NCBI GenBank assembly: GCA_018830885.1
Contig: JAHJRI010000220.1
Span: 1 to 40,512 of the forward strand
Length of the DNA: 40,512 nucleotides
Direction of reading: 5' to 3'
Origin: a bacterium
GTDB taxonomy: Bacteria > SAR324 > XYD2-FULL-50-16
Positions within the stretch are counted from its first letter, which is position 1, and the number at the start of each line of letters is the position of its first letter. Positions 1 to 7,778 of the stretch are shown piece after piece. Both the position numbers and the translations under genes were made by a program. The notes under the pieces are model-generated. The model had not been told where the DNA came from. It made no database searches and saw only the letters and a list, made by a program, of their open reading frames with translations.

Positions 1-227
1 AGGAGTTCCGCGGCGGCTGGGAGCGCTACAAGCGGCTCAAGCCGGTGGTGGAACCGTTCCTGCAGGAGGCCGATGAACTCAGGGTGATGATGCGGGTGGG
101 CTGTGAATTCGAGCGCGGGCTGGAACCGGGCAGCCAGCAGTTCGAAACCATGCGGGATGTGCTGGCCACGCTCGACATGGGAAAAATTGCCATCGAAGCC
201 ATCCCCGCGCCGGATGAGGAAGCATAG
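1..227 (+). CDS. 3' end of an unrecognised protein (partial)
   Basis: The reading frame is open from base 3 to the TAG at 225-227 and begins outside the window. The visible 74 residues are charged and hydrophilic (motifs WERYKRLKPVVEPFLQEADE and GSQQFETMRDVLATLDMG) with no membrane segment or known motif. The GTG of the following ASCH reading frame starts one base after this stop, so the two look co-transcribed. Base composition is clearly richer in G+C than the sequence after about 590. I do not recognise the family. Confidence 0.45.
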   Translation, partial: EFRGGWERYKRLKPVVEPFLQEADELRVMMRVGCEFERGLEPGSQQFETMRDVLATLDMGKIAIEAIPAPDEEA

Positions 228-228
228 C

Positions 229-1974
229 GTGAAACTCAAGGCGCTGAGTTTCCGCCAGCCGTGGGCTGCGCTGATTTTGGAGGGCAGGAAAACGCTCGAC
301 CTGCGCACCTGGTCCACCCATTACCGCGGGCCGCTGGCGATCTACGCTTCGCTGGAAGTGGAGAAAGAAGCCTGCCAGGTTCATGGGGTTGACATTGCAC
401 AATTGACGACCGGCGCGCTGATCGGGATTGTGGATCTGGTGGACGTGATCCCGCTGGACGAGGCCGCTTACAACGCCCGGCAGGCCGAGCACCTGGGCGG
501 CCGCCGTTTTCGTCCCGGGCTGTATGGCTGGAAGCTGACCAACCCGCGCCCGCTTGATCCGCCCCAGGTGGTGAAGGGCGAACTGGCGGAAAGCTTCAGC
601 GTGGAAGAAAACCCCCTGAGGATCGAGATCAATCTGCGCAAGGGCATCTTCTGGCAGGAGAAAAAAGGGGTCATGAAATCCCGGGAGTTTGTGGCTGACG
701 ACGTCATTGATTTCTTCAACCGGGCCAAAAGCTCCAAAAAGGCGATCCCCACCCAGTTCACGTTCATCGATCGCTGGGAAGCCCAGGGCAAATACAAGGT
801 GGTGTTTTTTCTGAATGAATACAACGCCAACTGGCAGTTCCGGCTTGGCTGGGGATTTTATAATGCCATTAATCCGCCGGAGGTGGCCAAGGCGGGTTCT
901 CAGGACTGGAAAAACGTGACCGGTACCGGTCCCTACATGCTGGAAGATTATCGCAGGGCCAACTACGTGGAGTTTGTCAAAAATCCCCATTACTGGGACA
1001 GTACCCTGATCGATGGGAAATCCTATCAAATTCCCTTCACCGACGGTATTCGTTACCTGCTGAACAAGGACGAGCAGTCTCGTCTGGCAGCCCTGAGAAC
1101 CGGCAAGGTTGATCTGGCTGCTGCGATCAGCTGGCAGTTTGTGGATGAGGTTAAAAAACAGGCGCCTGACCTGAAATGGGCCAAATGGTTGTGGCCTGAG
1201 CCCCTGTTGTTCTCAATGCGAATGGATACCAAACCCTTTGATGATATCCGTGTCCGGCGCGCCATGGCCCTGGCAATTAATCAGCCGGAAATACTGAAAA
1301 CCTATTTTCAGGGTGATGCGGTCCTGTTCTCCTATCCCTTTCCGCTAACCTGGAAGGATTACTATGACCCCCTGGAAAAGCAGTCCCCGGCCATTCAGGA
1401 ACTCTTTTCATACAATCCGGAAAAAGCCAGGCAGCTGTTAGCTGAAGCCGGATATCCCAACGGGTTCACGGTCAAGGCACAGGTGTTGTCAACTCCGGGA
1501 CCGGGGCTGGAACAGGCCCAAATGGTTGTCGCCTACCTGGCCAAAATCGGTGTTACCCTCGAACTGGAACCGATGGCCTATGGGAACTACCTGTCGGTCA
1601 TGCTCCAGAAGAAACACGGTCCGGCCTATTTCTTCGGCAATGGGCATACCAACCCGATCATCATGCTGCGCAAGAATTTCACGCCGTATCCCTGGAACGC
1701 GCACATGTTCTCCGATCCGGCCTTTGACAAAAAAATGGCTGAAATGATGAAGACCCTGGACGAGACCAAACGCATCCGGATGATCAAGGAACTGGGAGCC
1801 TATGCCAATGAGCAGGTTCCGTATGTTCAACTGCCCAATCCGTATGCATTCAGTGCCTGGTGGCCCTGGGTCAAGAACTACCATGGGGAACAGTATAACG
1901 GTGCCTATCGGTATGGGCCGATTCATGCCCGGATATGGATTGATCAGAAATTAAAAGATCAGATGGGAAAATAG
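229..1974 (+). CDS. ASCH domain joined in frame to an N-truncated family 5 (OppA/DppA-type) substrate-binding protein
   Basis: Starting at GTG 229, residues 1 to about 115 are an ASCH-type RNA-binding fold (LKALSFRQPWAALILEGRK near the start, LYGWKLTNPRPLDPP near the end). From about residue 118 the protein becomes a family 5 extracytoplasmic solute-binding protein: an LAESF segment, LRKGIFW, GTGPYML, NPHYWD and the C-terminal lobe, ending in WIDQKLKDQMGK. The binding protein lacks its signal peptide and roughly its first 80-100 residues, so as written it could not be exported and could not serve a periplasmic transporter. The switch is near bases 574-592, where G+C content also drops. The OppD/OppF genes follow after 22 bp, supporting a peptide or opine import role for the second part. 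I read this as a chimera made by deletion or by assembly. The SBP family call is sure; the fusion as a functional protein is doubtful. Confidence 0.75.
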   Translation: MKLKALSFRQPWAALILEGRKTLDLRTWSTHYRGPLAIYASLEVEKEACQVHGVDIAQLTTGALIGIVDLVDVIPLDEAAYNARQAEHLGGRRFRPGLYGWKLTNPRPLDPPQVVKGELAESFSVEENPLRIEINLRKGIFWQEKKGVMKSREFVADDVIDFFNRAKSSKKAIPTQFTFIDRWEAQGKYKVVFFLNEYNANWQFRLGWGFYNAINPPEVAKAGSQDWKNVTGTGPYMLEDYRRANYVEFVKNPHYWDSTLIDGKSYQIPFTDGIRYLLNKDEQSRLAALRTGKVDLAAAISWQFVDEVKKQAPDLKWAKWLWPEPLLFSMRMDTKPFDDIRVRRAMALAINQPEILKTYFQGDAVLFSYPFPLTWKDYYDPLEKQSPAIQELFSYNPEKARQLLAEAGYPNGFTVKAQVLSTPGPGLEQAQMVVAYLAKIGVTLELEPMAYGNYLSVMLQKKHGPAYFFGNGHTNPIIMLRKNFTPYPWNAHMFSDPAFDKKMAEMMKTLDETKRIRMIKELGAYANEQVPYVQLPNPYAFSAWWPWVKNYHGEQYNGAYRYGPIHARIWIDQKLKDQMGK

Positions 1975-1996
1975 GGAACTGTCACGGAGACCTGTC

Positions 1997-2971
1997 ATGT
2001 CGAAGTTGCTGGAAGTAAAAAACCTGAAAACCGTTTTTCTGACAGAAGAGGGACGGGTTAAGGCCGTCGATGGGGTCTCCTTTGACCTTCAGGAGGGCGA
2101 AACGCTGGGTCTGGTAGGGGAAAGCGGGTGTGGAAAAAGCGTCAGTGCGCTGTCCATTCTGCGCTTGATTCCATACCCCCCGGGCAGAATCGTGGACGGG
2201 GAGATCCATTTTGACGGCAAAAACCTGCTGGACATCAGCGAAGAAGAGATGCGTCATGTCAGGGGCAATCAGATTGCGATGATTTTCCAGGAACCCATGA
2301 CCTCCCTGAACCCGATTATGACCGTGGGTCGTCAGGTGGCGGAACCCCTGGAAATTCATCACCAGATGAATCAGCAAGATGCGATGCGTGAAGCCGTGAA
2401 ACTGCTGGAAAAGGTTCAGATCCCGGAAGCCGGCGTCAGAGCCCGGAGCTATCCCCATCAATTCAGTGGCGGCATGCGGCAGCGGTCGATGATTTCCATG
2501 GGAATGGGATGCACACCCCGGCTGATTATCGCTGATGAACCCACGACAGCCCTAGACGTGACGGTGCAGGCCCAATTGCTGGAACTCTTAAAACAGGTGA
2601 CCCGGGATTTCAACACGGCGCTGGTGATCATCACCCACAATCTGGGAATTGTGGCTCGCTATGCTGACCGGGTGAATGTGATGTATGCAGGCCGCATTGT
2701 CGAAAAAGGAATCACGACCGATATCTATGGAGATCCACGCCACCCGTATACCATCGGGTTGCTGGCATCGATCCCGCAGCTGGACCAGGATATCAGGAAA
2801 AAACTCAACCCCATCGAGGGACAACCGCCGGATCTGGCCCATCTGCCAACCGGATGTGCATTTCACCCAAGATGTACCTATGCCGTTGACAGGTGCCGGC
2901 TGGAATCCCCAAGGCTGGAGGCGGTGAAAGGGAGCCATGAAAAAGCGTGCTGGATCGATGTCACCCAATAA
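1997..2971 (+). CDS. Oligopeptide/dipeptide ABC transporter ATP-binding protein, OppD/DppD type
   Basis: This 324-residue ATPase would energise import of peptides, nickel or opine-like solutes from the cytoplasmic face of the membrane. Visible motifs are Walker A GESGCGKS (about residues 41-48), the Q-loop in IFQEPMTSLNP, signature FSGGMRQR, Walker B LIIADEPTTALD and an H-loop ITHN where ITHD is usual. The C-terminus carries the oligopeptide-transporter extension with the Cys-rich stretch GCAFHPRCTYAVDRC, which in this family binds an Fe-S cluster. It starts 22 bp after the binding-protein gene and overlaps the next ATPase by 35 bp. The permease genes normally found between the binding protein and this gene are missing. 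D versus F paralogue is assigned by position and motif. Confidence 0.93.
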   Translation: MSKLLEVKNLKTVFLTEEGRVKAVDGVSFDLQEGETLGLVGESGCGKSVSALSILRLIPYPPGRIVDGEIHFDGKNLLDISEEEMRHVRGNQIAMIFQEPMTSLNPIMTVGRQVAEPLEIHHQMNQQDAMREAVKLLEKVQIPEAGVRARSYPHQFSGGMRQRSMISMGMGCTPRLIIADEPTTALDVTVQAQLLELLKQVTRDFNTALVIITHNLGIVARYADRVNVMYAGRIVEKGITTDIYGDPRHPYTIGLLASIPQLDQDIRKKLNPIEGQPPDLAHLPTGCAFHPRCTYAVDRCRLESPRLEAVKGSHEKACWIDVTQ

Positions 2972-3959
2972 ACCAGGCAGCCAGGAACTGGTTGCGGTCA
3001 GAGACCTGAAGGTCCATTTCCCGGTCCACCAGGGAGCGGTGTTCCGTAAAAAAATAGGCGACGTCAAGGCCGTGGATGGCGTCAGTTTTCACATTGACAC
3101 CGGGGAAACGCTCGGGCTGGTTGGTGAAAGCGGTAGCGGCAAAACCACCACGGGACAGGCGATCATGCTGCTGGAACCTGCCACGGGCGGGAAAATTTTT
3201 TTTGAAGCCAGGGAAATCACCGGTCTGGACGGAAAAAAGGCCAGGCTTCTTCGCCGGCGGATGCAGCTGATCTATCAGGACCCATTCAGCTCCCTGAATC
3301 CCAGGATGAAAATCGGGCGTATCATCTCCGAACCGCTTGTTATTCATGGCATGGTCAACGGTGAGAAGGATCGACAGGCACAGGTCGATGAACTTCTGGA
3401 GACGGTCGGACTGAGTCCCGCCATGGCAAAGCGATATCCCCATGAATTCAGCGGTGGCCAGCGCCAGCGGATCGGCATCGCCCGGGCCCTGTCCCTGAAA
3501 CCCGGATTCATCGTCTGCGATGAGCCTGTATCTGCACTGGATGTATCGATCCAGGCCCAGATCATTAACCTGATCGAAGAAATCCAGGAAAAATTCAACC
3601 TCACCTATCTCTTCATCGCCCATGATCTGGCACTGGTTCGATATATCAGCAACCGCATCGCCGTCATGTATCTGGGGAAAATCGTCGAGATCGCGGACCG
3701 TTTGGAGCTCTACCGCCATCCACTGCACCCCTATACCCAGGCCCTGCTTTCTGCGATTCCGATTCCCAACCCAATACTGGAGGCCCAGCGAAAACACATT
3801 CAGCTGCATGGAGAAATACCCAGCCCTCTCAACCCACCGTCGGGGTGTCTGTTTCACCCCCGGTGCCGGCATGCAAAAAAGGAGTGTGCGCACCTGCAGC
3901 CACAGATGAGAGAAATCGCTCCGGATCATTTTGTCAGCTGTACACTGTTCGATTCCTGA
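2937..3959 (+). CDS. Oligopeptide/dipeptide ABC transporter ATP-binding protein, OppF/DppF type
   Basis: Second ATPase of the importer, 340 residues. It shows Walker A GESGSGKTT, Q-loop IYQDPFSSLNPRM, signature FSGGQRQR, Walker B FIVCDEPVSALD and H-loop IAHDL. The C-terminal oligopeptide-transporter domain contains GCLFHPRCRHAKKEC, the expected Cys pattern. The ORF starts inside oppD (35-bp overlap); ATG 2958 (MSPNKP) is an alternative start that would shorten the overlap to 14 bp. OppD and OppF normally act as a heterodimer on OppBC permeases, which are absent from this window. No clear terminator follows. Confidence 0.93.
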   Translation: MKKRAGSMSPNKPGSQELVAVRDLKVHFPVHQGAVFRKKIGDVKAVDGVSFHIDTGETLGLVGESGSGKTTTGQAIMLLEPATGGKIFFEAREITGLDGKKARLLRRRMQLIYQDPFSSLNPRMKIGRIISEPLVIHGMVNGEKDRQAQVDELLETVGLSPAMAKRYPHEFSGGQRQRIGIARALSLKPGFIVCDEPVSALDVSIQAQIINLIEEIQEKFNLTYLFIAHDLALVRYISNRIAVMYLGKIVEIADRLELYRHPLHPYTQALLSAIPIPNPILEAQRKHIQLHGEIPSPLNPPSGCLFHPRCRHAKKECAHLQPQMREIAPDHFVSCTLFDS

Positions 3960-4107
3960 TTGGGTGCAGCGTCACTGCGACCCCGCGGCCCGCCAGTAAC
4001 ATACCTGGAATCATGATAGCCGGGGTGATAAATCTGGAAATCCAGTTGATAAATTGATGAATATAAAGTAGTCAAATAAGAAAACCAACATTCCAGGAGT
4101 TAACAAG

Positions 4108-4848
4108 ATGGCTATTGTCGATCTGTCCGGGTCCATTGAACCCAATGCTGAAATTGAGTTGAACTATTATGATCACAGTACGGGCGCCAGGCAGATCTCG
4201 GATATGTTCAACATCCCCCCTGCCCTGCTCAAAGATGGAGAGGGGTGGACAGTGGAAGAGTTCACCCGCTTCCACACCCACAGCTGCACCCATGTTGATG
4301 CCCCCTGGCACTATAACAGCCGGATCGCCGGTAAGCCGGCGCCAACTATCGACGAACTGCCCCTAGAATGGTTCTTTGCCAACGGAGTTGTACTGGAAAT
4401 GCGGCACAAGGGGCAGGGAGATGCCGTCACCATTGCGGATATTGAAAAGGAGCTGTCACGTATTCAATACCGTTTAACCCCCCTGGACATTGTCCTCGTC
4501 CGAAATGGCCAGGATCAATATTTCACAGCGGCCGACTACATGCACCGGGGATGCGGTGTCACCGCCGATGCGACCAGATGGCTCTATGACAAAGGGATAC
4601 GCGTTATGGGTATCGATTGCTGGGGATGGGACAGACCCCTCTACCTTCAGGCGGAAAAAGCGCTGGAGAGCAATCAGAAAGGGGTTTTCTGGGAAGCGCA
4701 CCAGGCCGATATCGCCTACTGTCAAATAGAGAGAATGGTCAACCTGGATGCACTGCCGGCAAAAGGTTTCAAAGTAGCCTGTTTCCCCTTGAAAATCAAG
4801 CGGGCAAGCGGCGCCCCGGCCCGGGTGGTCGCTATGCTGCCGGATTAG
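4108..4848 (+). CDS. Cyclase family protein (kynurenine formamidase-like metal hydrolase)
   Basis: A 246-residue member of the cyclase/kynurenine formamidase-like family, whose characterised members hydrolyse amide or lactone bonds using divalent metal. The signature metal-binding stretch HTHSCTHVDAPWH is at about residues 55-67 and corresponds to the family's HxxTHxDxPxH pattern. An AGGAG Shine-Dalgarno sits 8 bp before the ATG. It lies between the transporter genes and a beta-keto acid cleavage enzyme, all on the same strand, so it may act on an imported amide or on an intermediate of that pathway. The substrate cannot be read from the sequence. Confidence 0.85.
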   Translation: MAIVDLSGSIEPNAEIELNYYDHSTGARQISDMFNIPPALLKDGEGWTVEEFTRFHTHSCTHVDAPWHYNSRIAGKPAPTIDELPLEWFFANGVVLEMRHKGQGDAVTIADIEKELSRIQYRLTPLDIVLVRNGQDQYFTAADYMHRGCGVTADATRWLYDKGIRVMGIDCWGWDRPLYLQAEKALESNQKGVFWEAHQADIAYCQIERMVNLDALPAKGFKVACFPLKIKRASGAPARVVAMLPD

Positions 4849-5085
4849 GATACCAGGATTGTTGCGGCAGATCTATCATGTCGACCGACGACCTTTGACA
4901 TCCCGTTGATTGGTTTTATACTAAGACAGCATGGCCAGGTTCGTGTTAAACAATTGCGTCACGCATCGCCACCTGTGCCGATCCGAGGAACTCAGGAGAC
5001 AAGCTGAACTATTACAGAATTTCAACCTGTCCGGACCGTTACTGGACATATAGTCTCAATCATTCACAACAGGAACAGAGAACAG

Positions 5086-5940
5086 ATGAATACCAAAGTG
5101 ATTATCGCGGCAGCGCTCACCGGTGCCGCCACCGTCAAAGAACAGAATCCCGCCGTTCCCTATACCATTGAGGAGTTTGCCGATGAAGCCGCCAGGTGCC
5201 TGGAAGCCGGTGCAGCCATGGTGCATGTCCACGCCCGGACCGATGAAGGCGTGCCCACGGCGGATATTGGCAGAATTCAGGCCATTCATGATGCCATTCG
5301 GGAAAAGGCCCCCGGCATCATCGTCAATCTGAGTTCCGCTGTGGGTGCCGGAGCCAGCAGGGAGGACAGGATCGCCCAGATCGTGGCCGTCAAACCCGAG
5401 ATGGCATCCCTGAACACCAACACGATGAATTTCAGCTTCATTGACCGGAAGTCCGGTATGATCCTTTACGACGGGGTGTTCGAAAACACGTTCACCATGC
5501 TGCAGGATTTTGGCAAGGCGATGGAGGAGAACAGGGTCAAACCGGAAATTGAATGCTATGACATCGGCGGTCTGGATAACACGCTCCTGATTGCCAGACA
5601 GGGCTTTTTTTCAACACCCATGAACTTTAATTTCGTGTGGGGCGTGGCCGGTGGTCAACGGTTCCGGCCGGACGTCTTTATTGCCATGGTGAATGCGCTG
5701 CCGACCGGAGCAAATTTCACGACCTGCGGCGTCGGCCTGGACCAGTTTCCTGCCAACATCATGTCCTGCCTGATGGGCGGGCACATGCGGGTTGGGCTGG
5801 AAGACAACATCCGGGTGCCGAATGGTGACCTGGCTCGCGGGAGTTGGGAACAGGTGGAATGGGCAGTCAGGATCGCGGCCTGCCAGGGTCGAACACCGGC
5901 CTCACCGGAAGAAGCCCGTCAGATCATGGGTATCCGCTGA
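5086..5940 (+). CDS. BKACE-family beta-keto acid cleavage enzyme (DUF849, 3-keto-5-aminohexanoate cleavage enzyme-like)
   Basis: A 284-residue zinc-dependent TIM-barrel enzyme. Known members condense a beta-keto acid with acetyl-CoA and split it into acetoacetate (or its CoA ester) and a new acyl product. Examples are lysine-fermentation Kce and dehydrocarnitine cleavage enzyme. Family marks are the N-terminal IIAAALTGAAT, the zinc-binding AAMVHVHART, VNLSSAVGAG, and the C-terminal GGHMRVGLEDNI. The length is normal. A 237-bp gap separates it from the cyclase gene. No 3,5-diaminohexanoate dehydrogenase lies beside it, so classical lysine fermentation is not supported. The exact keto acid is unknown. 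Confidence 0.88.
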   Translation: MNTKVIIAAALTGAATVKEQNPAVPYTIEEFADEAARCLEAGAAMVHVHARTDEGVPTADIGRIQAIHDAIREKAPGIIVNLSSAVGAGASREDRIAQIVAVKPEMASLNTNTMNFSFIDRKSGMILYDGVFENTFTMLQDFGKAMEENRVKPEIECYDIGGLDNTLLIARQGFFSTPMNFNFVWGVAGGQRFRPDVFIAMVNALPTGANFTTCGVGLDQFPANIMSCLMGGHMRVGLEDNIRVPNGDLARGSWEQVEWAVRIAACQGRTPASPEEARQIMGIR

Positions 5941-6071
5941 GAACAGGTCACACTTCAGAACCATGTTCCAGGTTGTCTGAATCTGCCAGGTGCCAGCAGC
6001 CATATAACCTGAAACGATGGCAGACGGTAACCCTGAATTCAAACCCGGTTGGCCCTTTTTTTCTACCGGGC

Positions 6072-6245
6072 GGGGTGCACCAAATATGCGTGGGTACCTG
6101 TAAGCGGAAAGAGGTTGTTTGTTCAGAAAACCTTGGAAGCCAGGGATGGATTTCAGGAGCTCCAAGGATGGATTCATGCGTTTTTCTGAATAAATAACCT
6201 CTTGAAGCGTTTATGATCACATACTCACATGTTTTTGGTGCACCC
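6072..6245. repeat. Nested palindromic element, copy A
   Basis: Outer arms: GGGGTGCACCAAA at 6072-6084 matches the reverse complement of TTTGGTGCACCC at 6234-6245. Nested inside, 6110-6129 pairs with 6183-6202 (18 of 20), enclosing the conserved core (about 6131-6182: CTTGGAAGCC, GAGCTCCAAGGATGGATTC, ATGCGTTTTTC). The outer sequence, including TGTAAGCGGAAAGAGG, recurs at copy F (31496-31583), which lacks the core, so the core seems to have entered an older palindrome. It lies in a 434-bp gap between two convergent genes. True ends and target duplication could not be fixed. Confidence 0.7.
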
Positions 6246-6374
6246 ATCGGGAGGGGGTTCTTGACAAACCTGGGTAATATCCAGCAGACAAGGCTCTTCA
6301 GGAGCCAATGAAAGGGGAAAGACAGGCCATTGGCTTCAAAGACCGGTGATTTATCAGACAGGGGAATCGTTCTG

Positions 6375-7778
6375 TCAGTTGTCGAGGCACAGCAGTTCCT
6401 TGAGGGCGATCTTCTCATCGTCCTTGACCACCGGAATCAGATTGTTCGATGAATCCAGGGTCAGCGTGGCCAGGTTGGACAACGTGTTCTTGATCCCGCT
6501 GTCGGCTGTTTTGTAAAGCCCGGTATAGGTCGATCCCGCCTTGTAGATCAGGCGGGCTTTAAAGGGCACGCTCGCAGAACAGAAGGAACAACTCAGGGTG
6601 CTTTCACCCGTATCGATCCGGGTGACGTCACCGACGGTGATCAGGTTGTATGTCTGGTACTTAGTCGATGGCAGCGAGGCGACCGAACTGTATGGTGCCG
6701 CATTCTGCACGATCGTTGTCAGCAAATCCAGTACCTGTGCAGAACTGGAGGTGCAGGTGCCCCCATTGTCCATCTTGCCCACCGATTCACTGACGTTTTT
6801 ATACAGGTCATCGTCGGTGGCGATACCCAGGGCAGTCAGATCGGTCATCAGGAGTCCAGCCCGATTCGTGTAGACGCTGAGAAAGTTGAAGGGTCTGGTG
6901 ATCTCCGTACTGGTAACCGTCGGATCAAACAGTTGCTGGAGGCTCTCGACCTTGACGATCAGGTTCACGGCACTGATGCCGGACGATGCAATCAAGGTGG
7001 TGTAAATGGTGGTGGTTGAAGCGTCCGCGTTGTCCCAGACCCCTTCATAGGTATTATCCCTGCGGCAACTGCCAGCAGCATTGCCCAGGGCGGAATCACA
7101 CAGCCAGGGGATCCCGGAATCCACGATCTGGAACAGACCGGTGGCTGAATTCAGGTTGCTGGTTCCCACGGAGGCGCTGCCGATATTGATCTTGCTGAAC
7201 GACTGGTTTTCCGCCGCCGTGATGGTCCCATTCAGGTTTGAATCGATCTGGCAATAGGTGTGGGCAATGATTTCAGCCAGTGCGGAGAAGAACGAGATTT
7301 CGATCTCCTCATTGGAGCGTGTAGCCCCGTCGGATTGTGGTTTGGTCCGGGTCCAGTACTGGGCCCGCAGAAAGTGCGTCTGGTAGGTTGAGGCATATGT
7401 CCCGACCAGGGCATCGGTTCCGGCGGTTGCACAGCCCGTGGCCGTGAGATTTAAGACCGACGGGAAATTGGTGTTTGCATCGTCCTTGACGAAGTTCTCG
7501 AACAGAAAGCCACCCAGACCCATTTCCGCGCTTCCGCGCTCATAATTGCTGCAGGCCGCATTGTCCGCCACTGTCTGAAACTCGCGATTATCAAGCTGGG
7601 TTCGGCAGTTGGCCCCTTCGTCCACCTTTTCATCCGCACAGCCGACCAGCAGCAGCAGGCAGAACCCGACAGCCCAGAAGACAGGCGTGGTTTTCCGTTT
7701 CAGGAAGGAACCCGGACGACGATTGAATGGTATCGATCTCATGGCAGTCATTGATAGTTTATTCTGGTTTTGGTTCAT
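6375..7778 (-). CDS. Predicted lipoprotein, function unknown
   Basis: A 467-residue protein with a long basic N-terminus, a hydrophobic segment and a lipobox ending LLLLVGC (Cys about residue 47), so it should be a lipid-anchored envelope protein. The mature part is rich in Thr, Ser, Asn and Asp and has scattered cysteines, including a CSFC motif. No known domain is recognised. The start overlaps the end of the preceding lipoprotein gene by 20 bp. ATG codons at 7751 and 7742 are possible alternatives that give a more typical signal-peptide length. It is the last gene of a three-gene minus-strand operon that begins with an outer-membrane barrel protein. Confidence 0.72.
   Translation of the reverse strand: MNQNQNKLSMTAMRSIPFNRRPGSFLKRKTTPVFWAVGFCLLLLVGCADEKVDEGANCRTQLDNREFQTVADNAACSNYERGSAEMGLGGFLFENFVKDDANTNFPSVLNLTATGCATAGTDALVGTYASTYQTHFLRAQYWTRTKPQSDGATRSNEEIEISFFSALAEIIAHTYCQIDSNLNGTITAAENQSFSKINIGSASVGTSNLNSATGLFQIVDSGIPWLCDSALGNAAGSCRRDNTYEGVWDNADASTTTIYTTLIASSGISAVNLIVKVESLQQLFDPTVTSTEITRPFNFLSVYTNRAGLLMTDLTALGIATDDDLYKNVSESVGKMDNGGTCTSSSAQVLDLLTTIVQNAAPYSSVASLPSTKYQTYNLITVGDVTRIDTGESTLSCSFCSASVPFKARLIYKAGSTYTGLYKTADSGIKNTLSNLATLTLDSSNNLIPVVKDDEKIALKELLCLDN

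Noticed and set aside
103..228. N-terminal extension of the ASCH-binding-protein frame from 103
   Set aside because: It overlaps the preceding unknown gene in another frame; the GTG at 229 starts directly after that gene's stop and gives the natural ASCH start.
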